A DNA stretch of 64,000 bases, taken from positions 248,001 to 312,000 of the forward strand of contig CAVWJS010000006.1 of NCBI GenBank assembly GCA_963755495.1, given 5' to 3'. The notes under the pieces are model-generated. The model searched no databases, was not told the DNA's origin, and saw only the letters and a list, made by a program, of their open reading frames with translations. The stretch's first letter is position 1; every line of letters starts with the position of its first letter. This document shows, piece by piece, positions 48,492-56,650 of the stretch. The translations under genes were made by a program, and so were the position numbers. Source of the stretch: Bog-473 sp963755495. Lineage in GTDB: Bacteria; Actinomycetota; Acidimicrobiia; Acidimicrobiales; RAAP-2.

Positions 48492-48923
48492 TCATGCCTG
48501 CGGGCCACGTGGGGCATCGAGCCCGAGTCGTTGTTGCTCGACACTGAGGCAGCGGCCCTCGACGTAGAGCAGGCCCGCGCTATCGGCAATGGAGCGGGCT
48601 TCTTCGGACGTGATCCCGAGCTGTAGCCACAGGGCGGTGGCACCGGCGGCCACCGCCTGACGTGCGATCTCGGGTGTCTGAGCCGATGGGCGGAATACAT
48701 TGACGAGTCCGAGCTGACCGGGGATCTCGGCCAGCGAGCGGTAGACGGGTTGTCCGAGAATCTGGTCGGCGTGCGGGTTGACCGGGATGATGTGCCACCC
48801 GTGTGACTGCATGTGGGCGGGCACGCGGTGTGCCGCCTTCGCAGGATCGTCACTGGCACCAACGACGGTGATGCTGGCATACGTACGCAGTAGGCGCTCA
48901 ATGAGCTCGTCCGTATCGTTCAC
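48492..48923 (-). CDS. CoA-binding (YccU-like) protein
   Basis: A 143-residue Rossmann-fold protein. ITVVGASDDPAKAAHRVPAH is the nucleotide loop typical of the CoA-binding domain shared with succinyl-CoA synthetase, and VNVFRPSAQTPEIARQAVAA, WLQLGITSEEARSIADSAG and YVEGRCLSVEQQRLG complete the stand-alone YccU-like family. The cellular role is not defined. ATG 48923 is the start; it stands 124 bases from the divergent mauD-like gene. Confidence 0.87.
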   Translation of the reverse strand: MNDTDELIERLLRTYASITVVGASDDPAKAAHRVPAHMQSHGWHIIPVNPHADQILGQPVYRSLAEIPGQLGLVNVFRPSAQTPEIARQAVAAGATALWLQLGITSEEARSIADSAGLLYVEGRCLSVEQQRLGLDAPRGPQA

Positions 48924-49047
48924 GGGCCTACCTTAATTTCCTACCCCCATCGGCCCGACGGCGGGCGTGAGCGCGGTGAAGTGCCCCTGATGGCGTGAGC
49001 CCGGCCGATAGAGTTCGCGTCGTTCCCCTTGACGCAAAGGACACGCA

Positions 49048-49917
49048 ATGGTCGCTCTCGTTCTCGTTTTGACGTTCGTCGTTCTCTTGCTTGGAATACT
49101 GGTTGCAGGCCTACTCAGAAGCCACGCCGACATCTTGAAAGCGCTCCATGATCTCGGCGCGGGAGTGGGCGACCCGTCGGCAGGACTGGATCAGCATGCG
49201 CATCACCAAGGGGTTGGCCCACCTGCGCGCCCCGTCGCCGTTCCCTTCACACTGGGTCCTCCACTTCCTGTCGAGCGGGACGCGGTATCGGCTCCGACCA
49301 TTGCCGGTGTCACGCCCCGGGGCGACGCGTTGGCTGTGGCGGTAACCGGCCATGACACGCTTACTCTCATCGCGTTCTTGTCCTCCGGCTGCTCCACCTG
49401 TGCCGGCTTCTGGGACGCATTCGGGCGACCGGACGAACTCGGCCTCCCCGAGGGAACACGCCTTGTGGTGGTGACCAAAGGCCCAGAGTTCGAGATCCAG
49501 GCTGAGGTAGATGCGAAAGCACGCGAGGGCTTGCTCATCATTATGTCGACCGAAGCATGGGGGGACTACGAAGTGCCCGGATCCCCGTTCTTCGTACTCG
49601 TCGACGGGGGCTCCGCCCGACGCATCGGCGAAGGAGTGGCGCATCATTTCAGCCAGGTGGTTGAGCTGGTCCGACGGGCTCAGGTCGATGTGCGGCCCTT
49701 CGGTCTGGCCAGTCGGAGCAGGGCGTCTGCCGACGGTCTTGACGGCCCGGCCCGCGAATCGGCAAATGATGAAGAGCTACTGGCGGCCGGGATTCATCCC
49801 GGCCATCGGAGTCTCTACCCGAGGTCCCTTGCAGATGTCTTCCCTCCGGAGCGAACGACGTATGGTCAAGACAACCATGACGCGCTGACGATCGATCCCG
49901 TCGAGAGAGCCGGTTAG
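49048..49917 (+). CDS. MauD-like membrane-anchored thioredoxin-fold protein
   Basis: A 289-residue protein with an N-terminal helix (residues 2-23) and a thioredoxin-like domain outside the membrane. The redox motif is SSGCSTCAGFW with Cys115 and Cys118, as in MauD (methylamine utilisation) and TlpA-like proteins, followed by VVVTKGPEFEIQAEVDAK and a cis-proline strand EVPGSPFFVLVDGG. About 90 extra residues at the C-terminus (from about 200) are polar and of unknown use. It starts the operon of a Cys-rich secreted protein and probably helps form or isomerise its disulfides. ATG 49048 follows GACGCAAAGGAC. Confidence 0.78.
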   Translation: MVALVLVLTFVVLLLGILVAGLLRSHADILKALHDLGAGVGDPSAGLDQHAHHQGVGPPARPVAVPFTLGPPLPVERDAVSAPTIAGVTPRGDALAVAVTGHDTLTLIAFLSSGCSTCAGFWDAFGRPDELGLPEGTRLVVVTKGPEFEIQAEVDAKAREGLLIIMSTEAWGDYEVPGSPFFVLVDGGSARRIGEGVAHHFSQVVELVRRAQVDVRPFGLASRSRASADGLDGPARESANDEELLAAGIHPGHRSLYPRSLADVFPPERTTYGQDNHDALTIDPVERAG

Positions 49918-49919
49918 CC

Positions 49920-50411
49920 ATGGCGATGTTGCGTGCTCACGGCATCAGCGCGACGCTTCCTGACGGCTTCGAAGGGCGCATTTTCCGGCGGGCCTATCTC
50001 GAAGGTGAGGCCTCGTATCCGGTTGCGCACTTTGCAACATTTCCACTCCCGCAGGACGTGGGCGATTTCGGTAGCGGTGCCGTGACCCTCATGGGGCCGA
50101 ATGACATTTTCGCCACCCTCTTTGAATACGGACCCGAAAGCGTCGGGAAAGCGCTTTTCGCCCGCCAGGGAATGCAACGGTCCTTGTGCGCCGAGGATTT
50201 TCGATCCACGGTCCTCCGCCGTGGACTTGGAGGCCAGTCGGGTACGCAGTGGTTCTTCACGGAAGCGGGGCGCCCCTTCACGTTCTACGCCGTTCTCGGG
50301 AGCCACGCTCGACGCGGCGCCCTAGTGCCGCGCGTTAACTCGCTTCTCGCCGCACTCTCGGTCAGCCCCCCACCACTCACGACAAGCGCGGGAACCGCAT
50401 CTTGGAACTGA
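49920..50411 (+). CDS. Unknown protein in the Mau-like operon
   Basis: A 163-residue protein I cannot assign. It is soluble, with strand-rich segments GSGAVTLMGPNDIFATLFEY, FRSTVLRRGLGGQSGTQWFF and FTFYAVLGSHARRGALVPRV. Two cysteines at most. Its start lies 3 bases after the MauD-like stop and its end overlaps the MauE-like start, so it belongs to the operon. The beta pattern and the operon suggest a small chaperone or lipocalin-like role, but this is only a guess. Confidence 0.6.
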   Translation: MAMLRAHGISATLPDGFEGRIFRRAYLEGEASYPVAHFATFPLPQDVGDFGSGAVTLMGPNDIFATLFEYGPESVGKALFARQGMQRSLCAEDFRSTVLRRGLGGQSGTQWFFTEAGRPFTFYAVLGSHARRGALVPRVNSLLAALSVSPPPLTTSAGTASWN

Positions 50412-50971
50412 TCGGACCGTACCTGATCGGTTGCACGCTCTTGTTCGTGGCAGGGGCAATGAAGGCATTGCATCCCGATGACACCGCCCGGGCGCTCGTT
50501 CGCGTCGTACCGGCACGGCTTAGCACCTTGGCCGATCTTCAGCGGATGCGAGCGATTATCCGGATAGGGGCAATCCTCGAGGCCGGGCTCGGTGTCGTCG
50601 CCGTCGCCTTGCCGCGGCCGTTGTTGGCTGCGTTCGTGGCCGCTTCCTATTGTGTCTTCGCCGGCGTAGTGGCGTACACCCGAGCCCGTGGTGGCGCACT
50701 CGCGAGCTGCGGTTGTTTCGGTACCCCCGACACCCCCGCCACGCTCCTTCACGTCGTGGTCGACCTCGTCGTGGCATTTGCCGCCGTGATGGTGGCGACG
50801 TCAGCGTCGTCGACGGCCACCATTGCCACCGTGCTCAGCCGCCAACCGTTCCATGGCGTACCGCTATTGCTGGTGTCGGCGGTCGGCGCGTGGCTGACCT
50901 ACCTGACCCTGTCGATGCTTGGCGCGCTGTTGGCCGTTCGTAAGACGGTTGCCGCGTCCGGGAAGCGATGA
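50402..50971 (+). CDS. MauE-like membrane protein
   Basis: A 189-residue membrane protein with four to five helices, of the MauE/DoxX type needed for methylamine dehydrogenase maturation. It has GPYLIGCTLLFVAGAMKALH in helix 1 and, between helices 3 and 4, the redox motif ALASCGCFGTPDTP with Cys103 and Cys105, which would carry electrons or oxidise thiols across the membrane. A TTG at 50402 overlaps the previous stop by 10 bases; no ATG gives a full protein. Such genes accompany MauD and Cys-rich substrates, which is also the case here. Confidence 0.82.
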   Translation: MELIGPYLIGCTLLFVAGAMKALHPDDTARALVRVVPARLSTLADLQRMRAIIRIGAILEAGLGVVAVALPRPLLAAFVAASYCVFAGVVAYTRARGGALASCGCFGTPDTPATLLHVVVDLVVAFAAVMVATSASSTATIATVLSRQPFHGVPLLLVSAVGAWLTYLTLSMLGALLAVRKTVAASGKR

Positions 50972-50978
50972 TCCGGCG

Positions 50979-52391
50979 ATGACTCTTTCGACGATGCTCG
51001 TCGAGCGTACGTCCAACTTTCTCGGAACACGCCTTTCCCGACGGGGCTTCATCAATCGCTCGGCCTTCACGGGAAGTGCAGTGGTCATCGGCGCCGGTAT
51101 GGATCTTGCGCTGAAACCGGGCACCGCCTACGGCGCCATCTGTTCGTGCGGCAACTCTGATTGTGGCTGTGGCACCACGTGCTGCTCGGGCTTTACGGAA
51201 TTCTGCTGTTCGGTGAATGGGGGATACAACTACTGCCCGAGCAATTCGGTGATGGGGGGTTGGTGGAAGGCGGACAACTCCTCTTTCTGCGGTGGTCCCC
51301 GTTACTACATGGACTGCAACGCCACCTGCCAGTGCACCGCCGGCTGTTCAAGCGGATTCCCATTCTGTGACACCCAGTGCGACGGGACGAACTGCGGCTG
51401 CGGACCGGGCGGATGCAGTTCGTACATGACCGGGTGCTTGCAGTTTCGCTATGGCCAGTGCAACCAGGACGTCAGTTGCATGGGCCGGATCGTGTGCCGG
51501 GTGGTGGCATGTGTGCCACCTTGGGAGGTCGATCCTACGTGTACGACGGCGGTGGCTGTCGACAATGGGACGGCCGCGCAAAACGCGGCCTGTTGGACCA
51601 CGGATCCTCCATCACCCCCCTGCGGTTCACCTGCGACGAACTGCCAAGTGGTCGCTGTGACCTCGAGTACCGACGGCGCGGGTTATGCCATTCTCACGTC
51701 GTTTGGCAAGCTCTTCGCCTACGGCGACTTTGCCAGCGGCGGCGACGAGTCGACGACGGCGCTCAATCGGCCGATTGTCGGTATGGCAGCCGCCAGGGGT
51801 GGAGTGGGTGGCGGGTATTACTTTGTCGCGGCGGACGGCGGCATCTTCACCTTCGGCGATGCCGTGTTCTACGGCTCCATGGGGGGCCAGACGCTCAACA
51901 AGCCGATCGTCGCCATGGCGGCCACCCCGACCGGAAAGGGCTATTGGTTCGTGGGGGCGGACGGCGGCATCTTCACCTTCGGCGATGCCGTGTTCTACGG
52001 CTCCATGGGGGGCCAGACGCTCAACAAGCCGATCGTCGCCATGACGGCCACCCCGACCGGAAAGGGCTATTGGTTCGTGGGGGCGGACGGCGGCATCTTC
52101 ACCTTCGGCGATGCCGTGTTCTACGGCTCCATGGGGGGCCAGACGCTCAACAAGCCGATCGTCGCCATGGCGGCCACCCCGACCGGAAAGGGCTATTGGT
52201 TCGTGGGGGCGGACGGCGGCATCTTCACCTTCGGCGATGCCGTGTTCTACGGCTCCATGGGGGGCCAGACGCTCAACAAGCCGATCGTCGCCATGGCGGC
52301 CACCCCGACCGGAAAGGGCTATTGGTTCGTGGGGGCGGACGGCGGCATCTTCACCTTCGGCGATGCCGTGTTCTACGGCTCGGCCGCCTGA
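50979..52391 (+). CDS. Tat-exported Cys-rich MauA-like protein with tandem repeats
   Basis: A 470-residue secreted protein. The twin-arginine motif SRRGFI (residues 20-25) and hydrophobic stretch to about residue 50 form a Tat signal. The next 190 residues contain about 28 cysteines, many as CC or CxC pairs, and a tandem tryptophan in GGWWKADNSSFCGG followed by RYYMDCNATCQC. This resembles the methylamine dehydrogenase light chain, where a Trp lies between CP.GT and YLIAYRDCCG, but the second quinone-forming Trp cannot be placed. The C-terminal half is four full and one partial copies of a 42-residue repeat. Function is unknown; MauD, MauE and MauF-like neighbours suggest disulfide maturation. 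ATG 50979 follows the MauE-like stop by 7 bases. Confidence 0.75.
   Translation: MTLSTMLVERTSNFLGTRLSRRGFINRSAFTGSAVVIGAGMDLALKPGTAYGAICSCGNSDCGCGTTCCSGFTEFCCSVNGGYNYCPSNSVMGGWWKADNSSFCGGPRYYMDCNATCQCTAGCSSGFPFCDTQCDGTNCGCGPGGCSSYMTGCLQFRYGQCNQDVSCMGRIVCRVVACVPPWEVDPTCTTAVAVDNGTAAQNAACWTTDPPSPPCGSPATNCQVVAVTSSTDGAGYAILTSFGKLFAYGDFASGGDESTTALNRPIVGMAAARGGVGGGYYFVAADGGIFTFGDAVFYGSMGGQTLNKPIVAMAATPTGKGYWFVGADGGIFTFGDAVFYGSMGGQTLNKPIVAMTATPTGKGYWFVGADGGIFTFGDAVFYGSMGGQTLNKPIVAMAATPTGKGYWFVGADGGIFTFGDAVFYGSMGGQTLNKPIVAMAATPTGKGYWFVGADGGIFTFGDAVFYGSAA
51831..52391 (+). repeat. 126-bp near-identical tandem repeats inside the Cys-rich gene
   Basis: Units of 126 bases start at 51831, 51957, 52083, 52209 and 52335 (last one partial). 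Each encodes 42 residues beginning ADGGIFTFGDAVFYGS and ending GYWFVG. By eye the four full units are identical except for one G-to-A change in the second (MTATP in place of MAATP). Such identity, including synonymous positions, indicates very recent expansion or conversion. Preceding sequence at about 51700-51830 is a diverged first copy. Confidence 0.92.
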
Positions 52392-52404
52392 GGAAAGGAG
52401 TCAC

Positions 52405-53233
52405 ATGACCGCCTGGTTCATTGTTGCCACTGTCGTCGTCACCACCGCCGCCGCCGTGCGGTCGACCTGGTCGCCGTGCGGGCTCTCCATGCTCGCTTCG
52501 ATAACGCCGCTCGCCGAGCGGGGTCGTGGTCACCGTTTCCGCTCCACGGCTTGGTGGTACGTGGTGGGGAGCGTCTTCGGGGGAGTGACACTGGGCCTTT
52601 GTGTCGCCGCAGTGACCGTGGGAGTGAACGCACTCTCGTTCACCTCACGCCAGTTGATTGTCGTCGCGCTCGTGGCGAGTGCAGTGGCGGTGATGTCGGA
52701 TATCGGTTCAGGGGGATTCCACCTTCCGGTACACCACCGTCAGGTGAACGAACGCTGGCTCGATACTTTTCGCCCCTGGGTCTACGGGGCTGGGTTCGGG
52801 TGGCAGATCGGCGCCGGCGTGGCGACGTACATCATGACCGCCGCTGTCTATCTGATGCTCGTGTTGAGCGCTCTCACCGGGCAGCCATGGCTCGGTGTCG
52901 TCTTCGGGGCCTTCTTCGGCCTGGTGCGAGGCCTATCGGTCTGTCTCGGTCGACGCATCACGAGCACCGAAGCGTTGACGGAGTTCCATCGGCGTTTCTT
53001 TGCGTGGGGACCTACGGCACATCGCATGACGGTCGCGGTGGAGGTGATGGCAGCGGGACTTTTCGCCGGATTGCTCTCACCGTGGGCCCTCCTGGCGGTG
53101 GGAGGCGGCACGCTCTTTTGGGGTGTGGCGTGGGTCATCCGTCGCAATTCACTTTCGGCCCCCGAGGTCAAAACCTGCGTCATCACTTCGCCCACAGAGT
53201 CAGCGCGATGCAGCGATGGGCGGTATTCGCTAG
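52405..53233 (+). CDS. MauF/CcdA-like multi-helix membrane protein
   Basis: A membrane protein of about 250 residues with six or more helices. Its first helix contains TWSPCGLSMLASITPLAERG; the SPCGL motif with Cys25 resembles the SPC motif of CcdA and the MauF subunit that pass reducing equivalents across the membrane. Later: WWYVVGSVFGGVTLGLCVAA, GFGWQIGAGVATYIMTAAVY and GFHLPVHHRQVNERWLD, a loop of histidines. The frame stays open to 53646 over the convergent gene, so an indel near 53160 is likely and I end at the TAG at 53231-53233. ATG 52405 has a good site, AAAGGAG. Confidence 0.68.
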
Positions 53234-53265
53234 CGCACGGCCTCCCTGCGCTTCGATGCTCCCTG

Positions 53266-54809
53266 TCAGGGGGCCAGCGCGTTCCAAACGATGGCAGAGA
53301 CGGCATTGACGGTATCGATGCCGTACGACTCGGTCGCATTGCCGTCAGTGAGCACGGCGATGTAGTAGTCGCGCCCGTCTCCGTCGACCCATCCCGTCGT
53401 GTTGATCTGCCAACCATTCACCACCGCGAACCCGTTCTTCAGGGCCACGGTGACACCGGGGGGAACGCCCCCGGTGGCCCCCCAATCCTGGGTCGGGTTG
53501 ATGTGCTCCATCAGATTGAGGACGTACGCTCGGGATGCATTGGAGAGCAACCCATTGGGTTGCGCCAGGGTGCGGATCATCGCGAGGCGGTCGAGAGCAG
53601 TCGTGGTGGTGGTGCCCCAGATACCGTCCGTCGCGGGGACGGTTGAAGTCATCCCTGCCGAGCGTTCGAACGCGCCGACAGCCGCCGGCCCGAGCCTGAC
53701 CCAGAGGGCATCCGCCGCGCTGTCGAGGCTGTCCTCAATCATTGGGACGGCGAGTGCTTGTTCGGCCGGCGTGAGGGATCGGCCGGCCGCCTGTGTCTGA
53801 GTGAGAAGGGTGGCCAAAATGTCCACCTTCAGCGTGCTCGCGGTGTGCTCGACCACGCCGGGGCGGAATTGAAGGACTTCTCCGGTGCGAACGTCCGCGA
53901 CCGCGACCGTCACGTTGTCGCTGCGGGAGGCGACATAGCGCGCGATGGCAGGGGCCATTTCGCTCGCGGCGTCTGGTCCGTAGGCGATCCAGTAACCGCC
54001 CGCGTCGGGTGCCAGTCCGACGGCTGAGGCTCCTTGGGTGGTCATGCCGGCATCTGATCCCTCGAACGGTGCGTCACCAAAGGTGAAGACCCCACCATCG
54101 GCCGCCACCAACCAGTACCCGTGCCCGTCGGGTGTCGCCGCTATGCCCACAATCGGCGCGTTGAGGGTCAGGTTGCCCAAGGACCCCTCGAACGGTGCGT
54201 CACCAAAGGTGAAGACCCCACCATCGGCCGCCACCAACCAGTAGCCGCGTCGCCCGTCGGGTCGTCGGCCGCTCATGCCCGACAGATGCGGCGCGTTGAG
54301 CGTGTCAGGTTGCCCAAGGATCCCTCGAACGGTGCGTCACCAAAGGTGAAGACCCCACCATCGGCCGCCACCAACCAGTACCCGTGCCCGTCGGGTGTCG
54401 CCGCTATGCCCACAATCGGCGCGTTGAGGGTCAGGTTGCCCAAGGATCCCTCGAACGGTGCGTCACCAAAGGTGAAGACCCCACCATCGGCCGCCTCCAA
54501 CCAGTACCCGTGCCCGTCGGGTGTCGCCGCTATGCCCACAATCGGCGCGTTGAGTCCGGGTAACGAGGTTCCCGGCACGACAGAAGATGCCGATCCGAAG
54601 GCCGTCACGGCGTCGGGACCGGCCGAGCCCGTCTCGACGTGGTCGGTAGCGGTCGGCGGGGAGGCGTGGGCCGTCGTCGCACCCACAGTGGAGCCGGGGA
54701 GCGGCCACGAGCCGATGGTCAGAGCACCCACCAAGAGCCCCATGGCGATCGCTATTCGACCTGGTGTCCAGCCCAAATCCCTCTTCGACCGATGCACAGA
54801 GCAGACCAT
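53266..54809 (-). CDS. Secreted serine hydrolase (beta-lactamase-like) with 42-residue repeats, two frameshifts
   Basis: A secreted protein of about 510 residues. A signal-type N-terminus (IAMGLLVGALTIGSWPLPGS) is followed by four copies of a 42-residue repeat (GYWLVAADGGVFTFGDAPFE) and then a serine hydrolase domain with HTASTLKVDIL (SxxK), a GMTSTVPATDGIWG loop and a LKNGFAV motif where class A beta-lactamases and D-Ala carboxypeptidases have KTG. The family often acts on beta-lactams or peptidoglycan; here it is not settled. The third repeat carries 11 extra bases (about 54240-54310), which break the frame. It is convergent with the Mau-like operon and shares its repeat type. Confidence 0.82.
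54061..54575 (-). repeat. 126-bp tandem repeats in the serine hydrolase gene
   Basis: The motif CTCGAACGGTGCGTCACC starts at 54061, 54187, 54324 and 54450, giving spacings of 126, 137 and 126 bases. Each full copy encodes 42 residues with PIVGIAATPDGHGYWL and ADGGVFTFGDAPFEGS. The repeat is related in protein sequence to the one in the neighbouring Cys-rich protein, but its codons differ. The 137-base interval contains eleven scattered extra bases. Confidence 0.9.
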
Positions 54810-54940
54810 ATCTGCGGGCGAGGGAAGGGCCTCACCAAATTGTGGTCACCAGCCCCCCTTTCGTGACCCGTAATTGGGGCTTTGCAATTGGCATCCCTCG
54901 CTAGGCTCGCGGAGACACCCGCCGGACCGAGGAGGCATCG

Positions 54941-55447
54941 ATGGCGAGCAGGGACCTCCTGATGGACGCCTTCGAGCGGATCCGCGATGCGGTGCATCCG
55001 GCAGTCAATGGGCTGTCGTTTGAGGGATTGACCTTCCGCATCGACGCCGAGTCCAATTCCATTGCCTGGCTGGTATGGCACCTGACCCGTATCCAGGATG
55101 ATCACGTGGCAGACCTTGCCGGTCGGGCGCAGGTGTGGACAGAGAACGGTTGGGTCGAGCGGTTCGGGCTTCCTCTGGATCCCGGCGATACCGGGTATGG
55201 GCATGGCCCCGACGAATCAGCCCAGGTGGCTGCCGAGGGATCTCTCCTTCTCGGCTATTTCGAAGACGTCCATGAAAAGTCGTTGCAGTTCGTCAGATCG
55301 CTCGACGAAGCAGAGCTTTCCCGAGTGGTGGATTCGAACTGGGATCCCCCGGTAACGGTCAGTATCCGCCTGGTGAGTGTGATCGCCGATGATCTGCAAC
55401 ACATCGGTCAGGCCGCGTACGTGCGAGGAATTCTTGAGCGCCGCTGA
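54941..55447 (+). CDS. DinB/DUF664-family protein
   Basis: A 168-residue four-helix protein of the DinB superfamily, whose members include mycothiol-dependent transferases. The metal ligands are visible: SIAWLVWHLTRIQDDHVADL (two histidines) and, near the C-terminus, VIADDLQHIGQAAYVRGI. The fold is normally a metal-binding thiol-transferase or hydrolase. ATG 54941 follows GAGGAGGC. The next gene is a second DinB family protein 21 bases downstream, so the two are probably co-transcribed. Confidence 0.82.
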   Translation: MASRDLLMDAFERIRDAVHPAVNGLSFEGLTFRIDAESNSIAWLVWHLTRIQDDHVADLAGRAQVWTENGWVERFGLPLDPGDTGYGHGPDESAQVAAEGSLLLGYFEDVHEKSLQFVRSLDEAELSRVVDSNWDPPVTVSIRLVSVIADDLQHIGQAAYVRGILERR

Positions 55448-55468
55448 GCGCTTTCAGAACGCCTCTCC

Positions 55469-55999
55469 GTGATCACCCCCGACAACAAGGACTGGACCTG
55501 GGTCCTCAGCAGTCCGTGCCCTGAGTGCGGATTCGACGCCAGCAGCTGTCAGCTGGGCAACATCGTGGATCTGCTGCACGCCAATGCGGCGAAGTGGCGG
55601 TCGTTGCTCGACCGTGGGGTGATACGGCCTGGCCGACCGAGTGACTCCACCTGGTCGACGCTCGAGTACGCCTGTCACGTCCGCGACGTCTACGGGCGTT
55701 ATGCCCTCCGGATCGAATTGATGCTGCGCGAGGACGACCCTCTCTATCCGAATTGGGACCAAGATGCCTCGGCGATTGCTGACCGCTACGAGGAACAGGA
55801 GCCAGGGGGGGTTGTTGCCGCCCTCACGACCAACGCCGAAGCGCTGGCTGCCCTTCTCGCCGGACTGTCAGTCGATGACTGGGAACGTCCGGGACGCCGG
55901 AGCGATGGCGCTTCATTTACCGTCGATTCACTCTCCCGCTACATGATCCATGATCCCATCCATCACATTTGGGATGTCACGGATCTTGAAAATAAATAA
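55469..55999 (+). CDS. DinB-family protein
   Basis: A second four-helix DinB-like protein of 176 residues. It has WTWVLSSPCPECGFDAS, a typical N-terminal cysteine loop, then STWSTLEYACHVRDVYGRYA and a C-terminal SLSRYMIHDPIHHIWDVTDL with histidines that would bind the metal. Sequence differs from the preceding DinB gene, so it is not a recent copy. Start GTG 55469. Function unknown; thiol transfer or dechlorination is possible. Confidence 0.82.
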   Translation: MITPDNKDWTWVLSSPCPECGFDASSCQLGNIVDLLHANAAKWRSLLDRGVIRPGRPSDSTWSTLEYACHVRDVYGRYALRIELMLREDDPLYPNWDQDASAIADRYEEQEPGGVVAALTTNAEALAALLAGLSVDDWERPGRRSDGASFTVDSLSRYMIHDPIHHIWDVTDLENK

Positions 56000-56224
56000 G
56001 CGCGAGCCAGGTGCTCACGCGACATGACCACTTTGAGGAACGGAAGGGCTGCGCCAAGCCGATCGAGATGGAGCTGTCTCGTGGACTTTGGAGGCGTCAG
56101 GCAATAGAGCGGCGCTGCGTCAGGGTTGCCCGGGAGTCCCTGTCCGCTCACGGTGGTATGACCACCAGGCGTACACGGGCCCCCGGGCGTTTGTCCGATT
56201 TATGCGACGATTATGCGACGACGG

Positions 56225-56650
56225 TTATGCGGCGACGCCCACCGAGGCGGAACGGTCGATCGATGCCTGGCGGATCTTGTCGGCCACAGAGGGGGCGAGG
56301 CGCAAGATCGAGCGGAACTCGCTGGCTGAACTGACCAACACTCCGAGGTCGGTGGCGGCCTTAGCCGTCGCTGACCGGGGCGAACCGTTGAGGAGTGCAA
56401 TCTCCCCGAGGAACTCTCCGCTCCCGACCTCAGCCACCTTGGCAACGCCATCATCGGTTGCACGCGAGATTTCGGCCGTGCCGCTGTCGATGATGATGAA
56501 CTCGTGAGCTGGGCTTCCTTCCTGCATGAGAACCTGATCCTTGGGGACCTGTAGGTAGGTCGTTAAGGAACGAATCTTCCGCAATTCGGCCTTCGTGCAG
56601 TCAGCAAAAAGCTCAAGTTCTCCGATATCAACTATGTGCGGTGCGTTCAT
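56225..56650 (-). CDS. Cyclic nucleotide-binding domain protein
   Basis: A single cNMP-binding domain of 141 residues with no output domain. ELELFADCTKAELRKIRSLT starts the fold; EGSPAHEFIIIDSGTAEIS and the phosphate-binding cassette GSGEFLGEIALLNGSPRSAT contain the glutamate and arginine that bind the nucleotide. The C-terminus is short, so it may act as a sensor for a partner. ATG 56650 is preceded by GGAGCCACC. Divergent gap follows. Confidence 0.88.
   Translation of the reverse strand: MNAPHIVDIGELELFADCTKAELRKIRSLTTYLQVPKDQVLMQEGSPAHEFIIIDSGTAEISRATDDGVAKVAEVGSGEFLGEIALLNGSPRSATAKAATDLGVLVSSASEFRSILRLAPSVADKIRQASIDRSASVGVAA

Noticed and set aside
51831..52391. Regular spaced repeats that could suggest a CRISPR array
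   Set aside because: The units are contiguous, 126 bases long, in frame and encode a protein; there are no unique spacers and no cas genes.
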